A DNA stretch of 26,772 nt from Methanoregula sp. UBA471 (GTDB lineage Archaea; Halobacteriota; Methanomicrobia; Methanomicrobiales; Methanospirillaceae), in the NCBI GenBank assembly GCA_002495065.1, contig DADT01000055.1, forward strand, positions 141 to 26,912, written 5' to 3'. Below are positions 7,672 through 16,220 of this stretch, piece by piece; within the stretch, counting starts at the first letter, position 1, and each line of letters opens with the position of its first letter. The notes below the pieces were generated by a model that saw only the letters and a list, made by a program, of their open reading frames with translations, was not told the DNA's origin and did no database searches. Made by a program: the position numbers and the translations under genes.

Positions 7672-7787
7672 TTTATCAGATCGAGAAACATCTCTCTACC
7701 ACAGAAATGGCATTCTCTCTTAAGGAGATCGATTTTTGGTTGATAAAATGTTCCCCGCTTTTCCTGACCTGTGCTTTTTTATCCTTT

Positions 7788-8315
7788 TTACCCTTTCACA
7801 AAAACAAGCACCGGTTTTCCTGACCTGTCAAAAAGTCTCAGGCCCGATTCGCTGATACGCAGTTCTGCTACTCCTGAAAGATCATTGAGATAATCGGACT
7901 CCTGCTGCATGACAAACTGACTGCTGCAGAAGATCTTTGTCGATACCGGTGGTGAGATGGAGATCGCGTAATCCCGGACCGTATACGCCGCACCGTACTG
8001 GTTGCACAAGGCAGAACCGGTTACTCTGCCGTCACTGTCAAATACGGCCGTTATTTTCGTTCCGGGTTGTGCTGTCACGAGAGTCCCGGTTGAATCCGCG
8101 TATGACTGCAGCGTCCAGTTTGCCCGGGTCATGCTGACACCTGCAGATGCCCTGATACCCGGGATATTAATAAAGAGGATCAGGAGCACCAGCAGTCCGA
8201 CGAGGGCAAGCGCGAGATAGAATTTCAGGCCCATGGGCTGAGGAGGCAGGGCAGTAGTACCTTTTGCTTCTGCAGGTTCTTTGTCATGTGAAGCCTCCGG
8301 AGAAACATCATTCAT
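7788..8315 (-). CDS. Membrane-anchored META (HslJ-like, DUF306) domain protein
   Basis: 175 residues. A charged N-terminal tail (1-28, cytoplasmic) is followed by one TM helix at about 31-52 (FYLALALVGLLVLLILFINI), then an extracytoplasmic META domain (about 64-172). The domain shows the family pattern: W-x-L-x-S-Y, GSALCNQYGAAY (usual G-x-x-G-C-N-x-Y), TKIFC (usual T-x-M-A-C), ESDYLNDLSGV and LRLFDRSGKPVLVF at the end. The two family cysteines (in ALCNQ and IFCSS) are kept, so a disulfide is possible outside the cell. Bacterial HslJ is a periplasmic/outer-membrane heat-shock protein tied to novobiocin resistance; the molecular role of META domains is unknown. The start ATG at 8315 lacks a clear Shine-Dalgarno. 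Methionine 28, just before the TM helix, is an alternative start. Confidence 0.85.
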   Translation of the reverse strand: MNDVSPEASHDKEPAEAKGTTALPPQPMGLKFYLALALVGLLVLLILFINIPGIRASAGVSMTRANWTLQSYADSTGTLVTAQPGTKITAVFDSDGRVTGSALCNQYGAAYTVRDYAISISPPVSTKIFCSSQFVMQQESDYLNDLSGVAELRISESGLRLFDRSGKPVLVFVKG

Positions 8316-8439
8316 TGCCAGTAATCAGGCAGGGATACCATTAAGGATTATGGTGGGTGAACGTGAAGAATGAATCAATGGTATACCGTGGAATACTTCC
8401 CGGTAATCATTTTGGAGGGCGGACGGCCATATCTGAGAT

Positions 8440-8447
8440 TTTTATAG
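8440..8447 (+). promoter_or_regulatory. TATA box of a leaderless small membrane protein gene
   Basis: TTTTATAG is centred about 24 bases before the ATG at 8468, leaving no room for a leader. Confidence 0.55.
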
Positions 8448-8467
8448 CTCTGTAGCCCAGTATATGC

Positions 8468-8692
8468 ATGGATTCTGCAACCGTCAAAAAATGGGTTACC
8501 TTTTTTATTGGCATTCTCTGTGCCATCGTGATCGCCGATGCACTCTCAAATGTGATCGTATCAGCAGCAGGGATCACCGGCTGGATGAGTTTTCTGATAA
8601 ATTTTGTCCTGTATGCAGTTTTTTTCTTTGCTATCCTGTATGCAATAGAAAGAATTTTTCACATCGAATTTTTCGGGTTCTGGCGGGAATAA
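8468..8692 (+). CDS. Small two-TM membrane protein, function unknown
   Basis: 74 residues. A short N-terminus (MDSATVKKW) precedes TM1 at about 9-33 and TM2 at about 38-62 (WMSFLINFVLYAVFFFAILYAI), then ERIFHIEFFGFWRE. The TATA box at 8440-8447 sets the ATG at 8468 as a leaderless start. A second ATG four bases earlier opens a different frame with no such protein character and is discounted. No family recognised. The two-helix hairpin with an aromatic C-terminus is common among small integral membrane proteins that assist larger complexes, but no partner is evident here. It converges on the six-TM protein gene at 8844. Confidence 0.7.
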   Translation: MDSATVKKWVTFFIGILCAIVIADALSNVIVSAAGITGWMSFLINFVLYAVFFFAILYAIERIFHIEFFGFWRE

Positions 8693-8843
8693 CCCAAAAA
8701 ATAACCCCACATCCTTCTCATCAGATGGAATATTCAAAATCCCATGCGTGGTGCCAGGAACGGTGAATATTATAGCGACAAAAACCCTGTCTTCACGGAA
8801 TATTTCATTCCCTGATGTCACCTGGGACAACCTTGTTTTCTGA

Positions 8844-9956
8844 TTATTGTTCCCCGGGAACATCTTTTTTCCGGTCAATGTATCTCTGGATTGCTGCACG
8901 GGTTGTGTTGTCCATGAGTGCGGAGAAATCGATGTCAATGGTATACACGGGAAATAAACCCAATAGTGTATGCTCGTGAACCGAGTAGAGCCTTGACTCT
9001 AGAAGAAGGGCAGGTATTTCAAACCAGTCTTCCCCTTTGGGTGATGTCCCTGCATTCCCGGCACCGTATACTCCGGCCAGTTCTTTGAGGGACTCCTCCT
9101 GAAAATCGAGGATACGGGCGGCCATTGCACGGCTGGTAATACCATGGATATGCCTGATGAGGAAATACTGGCTGACAGCAAGAATCGTGATGAACAGGAC
9201 AAGGTATCCCAGTTCATTAAGCCCGGACTGGCTCATAAATGCAGTTACGGTCAGACCTGGCAGGAGAATGATCGCGGTCAGGAATAAAAATACCGCGATC
9301 AGGATACCGGCCATGAAGATCGCAGATACCATCCACGGGGGAATATTCTCCCGTGAGAGTCTTTTCCTGACCTGCTCGACATTTCTTTTGAATTCTGTTG
9401 AGTATGGCTCTGTCTTCCAGACCAGGAGATAAAACAGGATAATGACACTACACTGGGAAATGACAATAATTGTCGTGGCCAGGGGTAGACTCGTGGTAGT
9501 AAAGGAAAGGAGCGCAAAGACTATGTCGACTGAAAAAAGCAGGCCGATACCCAGGGATAATGCCCTGCTGTTTATGAGAAAAGAGTCGATAAACAGCCGG
9601 GTGAATCCGGATGTTCCTGAGGTGACACCAATATCCCTGAGCCATGCATGAAAGCGGATGATCTCGATTTTCGAAAGTTTTGTTTTTTCAAAATTTGTCG
9701 GAATCAACAGGGAGATGAAGTAGAACATATTGAGATAGAAACTGGCTGCAATAAACAAGGCAAAATAATCAGGCATGGTTACAAAAAAGATGCAGTTGGT
9801 AAGTATACAGAGAAAAAGGATGAAAAAATGAAGAAACCCTGGTTTTTCCGAAGAACCCAGCCTATTTCGTTTTTTTCGCACGGCCAACAATTCATCATTT
9901 AAAACAGTATCGACAGAACCATTGCCGGATGTTTCGAAAGTCTTGGAAGTGGTCAT
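8844..9956 (-). CDS. Six-TM membrane protein with soluble C-terminal domain, function unknown
   Basis: 370 residues from the ATG at 9956 (MTTSKTFETSGN). TM helices at about 42-60, 64-86, 133-152, 158-179, 210-232 and 249-266. A charged loop after helix 4 (STEFKRNVEQVRKRLSREN) is probably cytoplasmic. A soluble C-terminal part (about 275-370) begins with helix SRAMAARILDFQEESLKELAGV and ends in DRKKDVPGEQ. No catalytic or binding motif is seen and I do not recognise the family. A TTG eight codons upstream (9980) is possible, but an A/T-rich TATA-like stretch about 30 bases before 9956 favours the ATG and a leaderless mRNA. Nothing in the neighbourhood suggests a function. Confidence 0.75.
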   Translation of the reverse strand: MTTSKTFETSGNGSVDTVLNDELLAVRKKRNRLGSSEKPGFLHFFILFLCILTNCIFFVTMPDYFALFIAASFYLNMFYFISLLIPTNFEKTKLSKIEIIRFHAWLRDIGVTSGTSGFTRLFIDSFLINSRALSLGIGLLFSVDIVFALLSFTTTSLPLATTIIVISQCSVIILFYLLVWKTEPYSTEFKRNVEQVRKRLSRENIPPWMVSAIFMAGILIAVFLFLTAIILLPGLTVTAFMSQSGLNELGYLVLFITILAVSQYFLIRHIHGITSRAMAARILDFQEESLKELAGVYGAGNAGTSPKGEDWFEIPALLLESRLYSVHEHTLLGLFPVYTIDIDFSALMDNTTRAAIQRYIDRKKDVPGEQ

Positions 9957-10119
9957 AAAAAATACCGTATCTTTTATCAATATTTTTTAACCCGGCAGGG
10001 AAGGTGGAGTTCACGATAAATTTTCATAGGTATATGTTCTACTACCTGAACAGTATTGCGGGGATATGAATAAACTGATAGGATGGATTTTGTAGTTGTG
10101 ACGCTAAAAGGAGAGATGG

Positions 10120-10152
10120 ATGCAGAAGTATTTCATTAATTGTATCCGGTGA
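10120..10152 (+). CDS. Possible 10-residue leader peptide ahead of the DUF308-like gene
   Basis: ATG at 10120 follows GGAG with a six-base spacer and encodes MQKYFINCIR. Its stop TGA (10150-10152) lies inside GGTGATC, the ribosome site of the next gene, whose ATG is at 10160. Such an overlap of stop and ribosome site is typical of translational coupling or a regulatory leader peptide. It is too short to judge by composition and may be chance. Confidence 0.3.
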   Translation: MQKYFINCIR

Positions 10153-10159
10153 TCCCATC

Positions 10160-10744
10160 ATGGACACAAGACTATCATGCCTCATCTGGGGAACTATCGG
10201 TGTGGTTTTCGGACTTGTGGCACTGCTGTTCCCGGAACCGCTGCTTGTAACTTTTTATGGAATGTTCCTGCTTTTAGCCGGGCTGACAATGGCCATATTT
10301 CTTTTCCTTGCCATTACTTCCCGGAGCGAGGATTCGATGTTCTGGTTTGGTCTTTCCGCGGTATTACTCGTGATAATAGTCCTTTCCTTCCTTGTGCAGC
10401 TTATCGTTGAAATTATTTTTCTGTTGATAATAGCTGGGATCGCGTTTTATAATGGTTTTACTGATATCACGCTTGCACTTACCCATCCAAAAACCAAGTA
10501 TATCCTTATCCCGGGGATGTTCATTGCAGGTGTAATCCTTTTAGCCGCCCTCCTCTGGTATTACCCTGTCCTGTACGACAACCTCATCATCGTTATCCTT
10601 GGCAATTTCGCATTTGTATTTGGTCTGGTTTCCATCCTGATGGGACTTTACCAGAAAGATACTCCAAAACCAGATCTCCATAACGGAAAATGGACTTCAA
10701 GAGATAAAACATGCCAGATTCCTGAACCAGAAAGAAAGAAGTAA
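10160..10744 (+). CDS. Polytopic membrane protein resembling HdeD/DUF308
   Basis: 194 residues. About six TM helices arranged as three pairs (about 8-27, 30-52, 62-77, 79-101, 113-132, 142-162), with repeated G-x-x-x-x-hydrophobic starts (GTIGVVFGLVALLFPEPLLVTFYGMFLLLAG) as in HdeD/DUF308 proteins. The hydrophilic C-terminal tail (about 165-194, YQKDTPKPDLHNGKW...ERKK) is probably cytoplasmic. Bacterial HdeD contributes to acid resistance; in archaea the role is unknown. The start is supported by GGTGATC five bases before the ATG, a near-perfect match to the 16S 3' end. A possible leader peptide ends inside that site. The next gene starts 40 bases on, after a short hairpin (CGGGG/CCCCG at about 10758-10775). 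Confidence 0.72.
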   Translation: MDTRLSCLIWGTIGVVFGLVALLFPEPLLVTFYGMFLLLAGLTMAIFLFLAITSRSEDSMFWFGLSAVLLVIIVLSFLVQLIVEIIFLLIIAGIAFYNGFTDITLALTHPKTKYILIPGMFIAGVILLAALLWYYPVLYDNLIIVILGNFAFVFGLVSILMGLYQKDTPKPDLHNGKWTSRDKTCQIPEPERKK

Positions 10745-10784
10745 CTATCCCGCTTTACCGGGGAATATCCCCCGTTTGTGTTCT

Positions 10785-11933
10785 ATGTATGACGTCATTG
10801 TGATTGGTGCGGGCCCGGCCGGAACCACTGCAGCAGCTGCATGTGCCCGTAGCGGTCTCAAAACCCTTTGTATCGAAGAACATGGGACCATTGGTTACCC
10901 CGTACAATGTGCGGGACTCCTGTCATGTGCCGCCTTTACCGAATGTCGTGTATCGAAACGCCCGGTCCTCAACAGCGTATCCGGTGCCCGGGTCGTATCT
11001 CCTTCCGGAAATGAAATACTCATCGATGCCAAGACCCGGAAGGCTGTTGTTACCGACCGCGGAGCGCTTGATCGCGAGATGGCAGAACATGCAGCGAACG
11101 CCGGGGCAGAGTTTTGCATTAAGACCGCGGCGTATGATGTGCGGGGAACATCGCTCCTGACCCGGGGAGTTTCCGGGCATCAGGAGATCCCCTTCAGGCT
11201 CCTTATCGCGGCAGACGGGCCGAGGAGCAGCATTGCCCGCATCTTCGGCATGCCCCGTGCCAGAACATATCTTGCCGGCATCCAGGCAGACCTGGTCCAT
11301 GAATGCGATTCGCGGTTTGTGGAGATCTATCCCGGTGCATCCCCAGACTTTTTCGGTTGGATGATCCCAATCAGCTCAGGGCGAGTGCGCATCGGCCTGT
11401 GCAGTCAGACCGGGGTCCCGGATCTGTTCGCAGCCTTCCGAAAAAAATTCGGAGAATCTTCAACCCATCTGGTAACCGGAACACTTCCCCTTGGGGTGAT
11501 GCCCAGAACCTATGGTCACCGCACCCTGTTCACCGGAGATGCCGCAGGGTTTGCGAAACCCACTTCCGGAGGGGGGGTGTATACCGGGATCCGTTCAGCC
11601 CGTCATGCGGCAGGCGTCGCGATAACCTGTTGCGAAGCTGACCAGTTCACCGATGCAGCGCTGGCGGCATATGAGCAAAGATGGCAGGAAGACATTGGCC
11701 GGGAACTTGACCTTGGGTTCAGGTTGTTTCAGTTACGCCGGAAAATATCAGCCGAAGAGATGGATGCCCTCATCCGGGCACTCAATGATCCCGAAATCAT
11801 CAGGATGATAACAGAATACGGCGATATGGATCGTCCGGGCACGCTTATCAAAAAACTCATGGTGAAACCCGGCATACTGCGCTGCGCACCCCCGCTCCTC
11901 CGATCAGGACTTCGTTCCCTGTTCCGGTTATGA
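10785..11933 (+). CDS. Geranylgeranyl reductase family FAD-dependent oxidoreductase
   Basis: 382 residues from the ATG at 10785 (MYDVIVIGAGPAGTTAA); a TTG nine bases earlier would only add three residues. The N-terminal dinucleotide site GAGPAG (about 8-13) is followed by E in CIEEHG, the family segment YPVQCAGLLS (with the conserved Cys) and the second FAD contact GDAAGFAKPTSGGGVYTGI at about 251-270. This matches archaeal geranylgeranyl reductases, which saturate the isoprenoid chains of membrane lipids, and related flavoproteins. The C-terminal third is helical and basic (LIKKLMVKPG, LRSGLRSLFRL), fitting membrane association. Methanogens usually carry several paralogues, so the substrate (lipid, or another isoprenoid such as a quinone-like or methanophenazine-type chain) is open. 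Ended by oligo-T at 11945-11951. Confidence 0.88.
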   Translation: MYDVIVIGAGPAGTTAAAACARSGLKTLCIEEHGTIGYPVQCAGLLSCAAFTECRVSKRPVLNSVSGARVVSPSGNEILIDAKTRKAVVTDRGALDREMAEHAANAGAEFCIKTAAYDVRGTSLLTRGVSGHQEIPFRLLIAADGPRSSIARIFGMPRARTYLAGIQADLVHECDSRFVEIYPGASPDFFGWMIPISSGRVRIGLCSQTGVPDLFAAFRKKFGESSTHLVTGTLPLGVMPRTYGHRTLFTGDAAGFAKPTSGGGVYTGIRSARHAAGVAITCCEADQFTDAALAAYEQRWQEDIGRELDLGFRLFQLRRKISAEEMDALIRALNDPEIIRMITEYGDMDRPGTLIKKLMVKPGILRCAPPLLRSGLRSLFRL

Positions 11934-11939
11934 CGAGAA

Positions 11940-11951
11940 AAACCTTTTTTT
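11940..11951. terminator. Back-to-back oligo-A/oligo-T terminator between convergent genes
   Basis: AAAAACCTTTTTTT gives T7 for the plus gene ending at 11933 and T5 for the minus gene ending at 12038. It may serve both. Confidence 0.45.
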
Positions 11952-12037
11952 GAATGCCCTGTCGGGTAACTGTCTTCATTTAATAATTGAGGTGGAAGAC
12001 AGTCAGAGCAGGGATGGATGGTGAGTTGATCTGTGTT

Positions 12038-14296
12038 TCAGGGCGCCCCTGTTCCCTGATCCGGTTTCCTGGTTCCGGTAAACCGGTACATATCTTTGGG
12101 GATGGTAATCTCAAACCGTGCTCCCCTGCCAGATTCCCCGCATTCATCGATGGTGATTTTAGTAATAGCAAGGATCTCCCGGATCAGGAACAACCCGTAT
12201 CCATGGTTTTTCCCATATCCCCGTTCAAACAGATGTTTTTTTATCTCGCTGTCGATACCGACACCATTATCCTCGCAGATTATAGTCAGCCGTGGGCCGG
12301 ACAGACAGGAAGAAAACTGGATCGTTGTGGTCTTTTCCCCGTGTCTCACAGCATTTTCCAGAAGATTATAAAATACCTTTCCGAGGAGAGGATCAGCATA
12401 GACTTCAATATTGGTGAAGGCTATGTTGACGGTAACCGGACTCAGGTCAAGGAGATTTGCTGCGTTAACAATCACATCATGTACATTCTGCCACTGGGGG
12501 GTGTGGACGCCGATATCCTGATACTCTTTGGTGAATGCAATCTGCTGGTTGATCCTTTCTGTTGCTATCTCCTCTTTTTTTATAAAACTGAGAAGTTTTT
12601 CGTCAGTAGTGAATTCTTCTGATAGTGCAAGATAACCGGAAAGAACCGTGAGCTGGTTGAGAATGTCATGCCGGGTGATGCTTGAGAGGAGATTCATTTT
12701 CTGGCAGGCAAGAGCAAGTGCTTCTTCCATCTGTCTGGTTTCTGTAATATCCCAACCGACGGACTGATATTCAACAATTTTACCGTTATTATCAAATATT
12801 GCCCGATCAGACCAGCGCTGCCATCTCATGGATCCATCGGGCATAATGATGCGGTGCGTGTGGGATGCAGACGGATGATCTCTGGTCATTGATGCAAAAT
12901 GGTCACGGATCAGGCGGTGCTCTTCCTGGGGGATTCTCGGAAAAAACTTCTTACCGATGATATCGTCACAGGATTTGTTGAAGTACCGGCAATATGCCTG
13001 ATTGGCAAATATATGCGTCCCGTCAGGCAGGAAGCGTGAGATCAGCTCTGTCTCATTCTCAACAACATCCCGGTATGTTTGTTCGCTGTTCCTGAGCTTT
13101 TCTTCGGCTTCTTTGCGTTTACTGATATCCCGTACGATTGCCTGAAGCAGCCTCTTTCCTTCAATTGTCAGCTGGCTGAGGGTGACATCCGTATAAAAGG
13201 GTGTACCGTCCTGACGCGTAAACAGCCACTCGAATGACTGGGGAATGCCCCGCTGTGCCGCAGAAATCTTTTCCAGACCCTTCTCTTCTGAGCTGACCCG
13301 GCCGGGCTGCATGAGTGGGGAAATGTCGATAAATGACCGTTCAAGGATCTCTTCTTTCGACAAACACCCGAACAGTTCAACTGCCCTCGAGTTGCAGCTG
13401 ATGAACATCGAATCTTCAAGGAGCAGGATTGCATCGGGAGCATGTTCAAACAGGGAGCGATAGTGTTCTTCACTCTCCTTAAGTTCCTGTTCAGCCCTCT
13501 TGTTCTCGCTGATATCACGGAGGACCTGAATCGCACCGGTCCTTTTTCCACTCGCATCGTACAACGGGGATGCGATGAACCAGAGCCAGGCACCTTTACG
13601 CTCGTGGAGAGTCGGGAAATACATTTCAGAAATGAGTTTATCGTCTTTATGCTGGATGAACGGATATTGTTTTTCGATCTCCCTGTTTTCATGCAGTATC
13701 AGATCGATAAGCATGGGTTGTTTTTTACCAAAAAACGGGAGAGCATAAATATAATCTGATTCTCCGATTATGGTGGATTTTTGCACTCCGGTCAGTGTTT
13801 CCATCGCTTTGTTCCATGCGGTCACCTTGCCATCAACGTCAATGGCAAATGTCGGATCAGGAAGAAAATTTATGAGGTCTGATAGCCGCCTTTCGGAGTT
13901 TTTTATCGCTTCACGTGCCTGCCTTCGCTTGACCACCCTTTTTATGTTCTGGGCGAGTTCATCAAACTGGGCCCGTGGATCTGTACCTTTATTGAGATAA
14001 TAGTCGGCACCATTGTTCAGAGCCGCAATGACGACATCTTCCCTTCCCTTGCCGGTAAACAGGATAAAGGGGATATCGCCGAATTCCGTATGGACATTCT
14101 TGAGAAACGTAATGCCGTCCATCCCCGGCATCTGGTAATCGGAGATAATCGCATCATACGCTTTTATTTTGTCTGATTTCAGGACTTCATTTGCAGAAGT
14201 AGTTATGTCGATGCTGAATTCTTTTGATTTCTCCAGGAAAATCTTAGCGATTTCAAGAAGAACAGGTTCGTCATCAACATACAGTACTTTATACAT
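12038..14296 (-). CDS. Hybrid two-component protein: receiver, PAS repeats and histidine kinase
   Basis: 752 residues. Receiver domain at 1-120: acidic pair Asp8-Asp9, phospho-acceptor Asp53 in DAIISDYQMPGMDG, Lys103 in YYLNKG. Three PAS/PAC units follow at about 135-265, 275-395 and 400-520 (closing motifs VLRDISENKR, IVRDISKRKEAE, GWDITETRQ). The dimerisation helix at about 525-590 carries His543 in SSITRHDILNQLTVLSGYL. The ATPase domain at about 605-737 has the N box (NLLENAVRHG), G1 (DNGVGI) and G2 (GYGLFL). With no TM helix it is a cytoplasmic sensor. A receiver at the N-terminus of a PAS kinase is common in Methanomicrobiales. The HD-N version of the H box is typical of the archaeal HisKA-like group. 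No output regulator lies next to it, so its target is unknown. ATG at 14296 follows AGGGGA. A TATA-like TTTATAAAC lies at 14355-14363. Confidence 0.93.
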   Translation of the reverse strand: MYKVLYVDDEPVLLEIAKIFLEKSKEFSIDITTSANEVLKSDKIKAYDAIISDYQMPGMDGITFLKNVHTEFGDIPFILFTGKGREDVVIAALNNGADYYLNKGTDPRAQFDELAQNIKRVVKRRQAREAIKNSERRLSDLINFLPDPTFAIDVDGKVTAWNKAMETLTGVQKSTIIGESDYIYALPFFGKKQPMLIDLILHENREIEKQYPFIQHKDDKLISEMYFPTLHERKGAWLWFIASPLYDASGKRTGAIQVLRDISENKRAEQELKESEEHYRSLFEHAPDAILLLEDSMFISCNSRAVELFGCLSKEEILERSFIDISPLMQPGRVSSEEKGLEKISAAQRGIPQSFEWLFTRQDGTPFYTDVTLSQLTIEGKRLLQAIVRDISKRKEAEEKLRNSEQTYRDVVENETELISRFLPDGTHIFANQAYCRYFNKSCDDIIGKKFFPRIPQEEHRLIRDHFASMTRDHPSASHTHRIIMPDGSMRWQRWSDRAIFDNNGKIVEYQSVGWDITETRQMEEALALACQKMNLLSSITRHDILNQLTVLSGYLALSEEFTTDEKLLSFIKKEEIATERINQQIAFTKEYQDIGVHTPQWQNVHDVIVNAANLLDLSPVTVNIAFTNIEVYADPLLGKVFYNLLENAVRHGEKTTTIQFSSCLSGPRLTIICEDNGVGIDSEIKKHLFERGYGKNHGYGLFLIREILAITKITIDECGESGRGARFEITIPKDMYRFTGTRKPDQGTGAP

Positions 14297-14354
14297 GAGT
14301 CTTCCCCTGCCTGCAGGTCTATCGATAGTGACTGATGCAGTATTGCTGTCGTTT

Positions 14355-14396
14355 GTTTATAAATTGGTGCAAAGCACCGATGCAATGCAGTGCTTT
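14355..14396 (-). promoter_or_regulatory. TATA box and overlapping inverted repeats before the hybrid kinase gene
   Basis: Minus-strand TTTATAAAC (14355-14363) is the likely TATA box, about 60 bases before the ATG at 14296. Directly upstream of it are two overlapping inverted repeats: GGTGC-AAA-GCACC (14366-14378) and AAAGCAC/GTGCTTT (14371-14377 with 14390-14396). Their position next to the BRE/TATA suits an operator; they could also be competing hairpins. Confidence 0.4.
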
Positions 14397-14478
14397 TAAC
14401 GCTAACGAATGCTTTTCGGGGAAAAGTCTCACCCAGGCACTGAACTCCTGAAACATATAACTTTCCGGAACGTGCCCT

Positions 14479-14502
14479 GGATTCCGGAATCCTGACAAAA
14501 AA
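14479..14502 (-). terminator. Oligo-T terminator after PPK2, with adjoining 14-base palindrome
   Basis: Minus-strand T6 at 14497-14502 lies about 60 bases after the PPK2 stop. Next to it is the perfect palindrome GGATTCCGGAATCC (14479-14492). The T run fits termination. The palindrome may be a protein-binding site rather than part of the terminator, since it lies beyond the T run. Confidence 0.4.
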
Positions 14503-14561
14503 TATATTTCCTGACGCTCGCATCGTCTCCCGGCTTCCTTTCTTTCATGAGCCGGAATACT

Positions 14562-16052
14562 TTAGAGAAGGTCACCGGCATGCCGGATTACATTTTTCAA
14601 TGTCTTGACCCGTGCATACCATTTTTCATCGGATTCTATGACAACCCAGGGAGCATGACGGGTGCTGGTCCGTGCAAGCATGTCGTTGACCGCCGGTTCG
14701 TAGACATTCCATTTTTCCCGGTTTTTCCAGTCATCTTCAGTAATCTTGTACTGCTTGAGAGGATCTTCTTCTCGCTGTCTGAACCGTTTCAGCTGTTCAT
14801 CCTTATCAATCTCAAGCCAGAACTTGATGATGCCCCCGCCGCTGCTGGCAACATAGTCCTGCTCCATCTCATTTATCTCCTGGTATGCCCGCTGCCATTC
14901 CGGTTCTGCACAGAGTCCTTCGACCCGCTCGACAAGGACCCGCCCGTACCAGGAGCGATCGAAAATAGCAACATGCCCGGCTTTCGGGAAATGCCGGATG
15001 AACCTCCAGAGATAATGGTGATTTTTTTCATAATCGTTCGGCGCCGAAACAGGTAAAACGTGATATCCCAGAGGGTTCATGTGGCGTGCCAGACGCGTGA
15101 TGTTTCCGCCTTTTCCGGCCGCGTCCCACCCTTCAAAGACGATGATGAACGGGATCTTCCGCTTAAAAAGGAGATAGTGGAGCTCGAGCATCTCGATCTG
15201 GAGACTGTCAAGGATCCTCTGGCATTCTTCTTTTGAATGGGACGACCCAGCCGAAGATTTTCTCTGCACGGTAGTTTTCGGGAAACCGGTAATGGTCCTG
15301 GATTTTCCTTTTCCTGATCGTTCTCCCGATGGTGCAGCAGCCCTTTTTTCCAGCATTTTTTCGAGGGTTTTCACCAGATAGGAATACACCTTGAAAATGG
15401 TATACTTCTGGTCCGTTGCTTCAATAACATGCCAGGGGGCATAATCGGTATCGGTGTGCTCAATGAACTCATCGATGATCGGGAGATAGGTCTCGTAATG
15501 ATGATGGAAATCCCAGATCCGTGGGGTTACCAGCCATGCAGTCAGAGGGTTTCTCTCGCGCTCCAGGAGCCGTATCTTTTGTTCTTCCTTGCTGATATGC
15601 AAAAAGAACTTGATGATAATCGCACCGCTGTCTGACAGCTGGCGTTCAAAATTATTGATTGAAATTATTTCATCTTTCAGCAATTTTTTCCAGCTGACGC
15701 GGGAGAGTTTTTCGGCAAGCGCCCTGCTATACCAGCTTCGGGCAAAGATGCCAATGCGACCCAGCGCCGGAGTTTTAACCCAGAATCTCCACATGAATGA
15801 ATGCGCACGCTCTTCGTCAGTTGGTTTATCCGTTGCATGAAGGGTAAATCCCCGTGGATCAAGTGACTGGATTATTTCATGGGTCGACATGGTAATGCCG
15901 GCTGCATTCCATCCTTCTATGATAATGATGGTCGGGATGTTCTGGTCGCGCAACGTGCGCTGGAGAATGCCCAGCCTTTCCTTTAACAAAGGCAGGGATG
16001 CATCATATGCCTTATCGTCAATGGTCTTTGTCAGATCTAATTTTTCAAACAT
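14562..16052 (-). CDS. Two-domain polyphosphate kinase 2 (polyphosphate:AMP phosphotransferase type)
   Basis: 496 residues from the ATG at 16052 (MFEKLDLTKTIDDKAY). A TTG at 16094 would add 14 residues but lies upstream of the likely TATA box. Two PPK2 domains are fused, about 1-235 and 280-496, joined by a basic Ser/Lys linker (AAAPSGERSGKGKSR). The C-terminal domain has an intact Walker A (FEGWDAAGKGGNI, about 306-318) and Walker B/lid (AIFDRSWYGRVLVERVEG). In the N-terminal domain Walker A is EGWNAAGITMS, without the GK pair, and DRSWYGR has become ARSWYSR, so it is probably inactive. This is the class II PPK2 layout: in studied members only the C-terminal half is catalytic and phosphorylates AMP to ADP with polyphosphate. 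It acts in the cytoplasm in nucleotide and energy balance. No other polyphosphate gene is in view. Confidence 0.9.
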   Translation of the reverse strand: MFEKLDLTKTIDDKAYDASLPLLKERLGILQRTLRDQNIPTIIIIEGWNAAGITMSTHEIIQSLDPRGFTLHATDKPTDEERAHSFMWRFWVKTPALGRIGIFARSWYSRALAEKLSRVSWKKLLKDEIISINNFERQLSDSGAIIIKFFLHISKEEQKIRLLERERNPLTAWLVTPRIWDFHHHYETYLPIIDEFIEHTDTDYAPWHVIEATDQKYTIFKVYSYLVKTLEKMLEKRAAAPSGERSGKGKSRTITGFPKTTVQRKSSAGSSHSKEECQRILDSLQIEMLELHYLLFKRKIPFIIVFEGWDAAGKGGNITRLARHMNPLGYHVLPVSAPNDYEKNHHYLWRFIRHFPKAGHVAIFDRSWYGRVLVERVEGLCAEPEWQRAYQEINEMEQDYVASSGGGIIKFWLEIDKDEQLKRFRQREEDPLKQYKITEDDWKNREKWNVYEPAVNDMLARTSTRHAPWVVIESDEKWYARVKTLKNVIRHAGDLL

Positions 16053-16072
16053 CTTTTTACCCACAACCAGGG

Positions 16073-16080
16073 AATAAAAG
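16073..16080 (-). promoter_or_regulatory. Putative TATA box of the PPK2 gene
   Basis: Minus-strand CTTTTATT lies about 21-28 bases before the ATG at 16052, consistent with a leaderless or nearly leaderless mRNA. Confidence 0.4.
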
Positions 16081-16220
16081 GGACCCTGTTTCAACCGATC
16101 GAACGTAGGGCATTGCAGGATAATAAATTATACGCGGTCCCGGTATCCGGTTTCCGGTATGAAATTTATAGTAGGTTGATGCGGTGAAGGAATCGATATC
16201 TGTCTGGTTCTTTTCTTTGC

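Larger units (their letters stand above)
7404..7787. other. Intergenic region between convergent genes (384 bp)
   Basis: It contains an oligo-T terminator, an AT-rich stretch at 7430-7555 and one inverted copy of the structured repeat at 7557-7671. The possible 65-residue plus ORF at 7626-7823 starts inside the repeat and overlaps the next gene, so it is not called. Confidence 0.6.
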
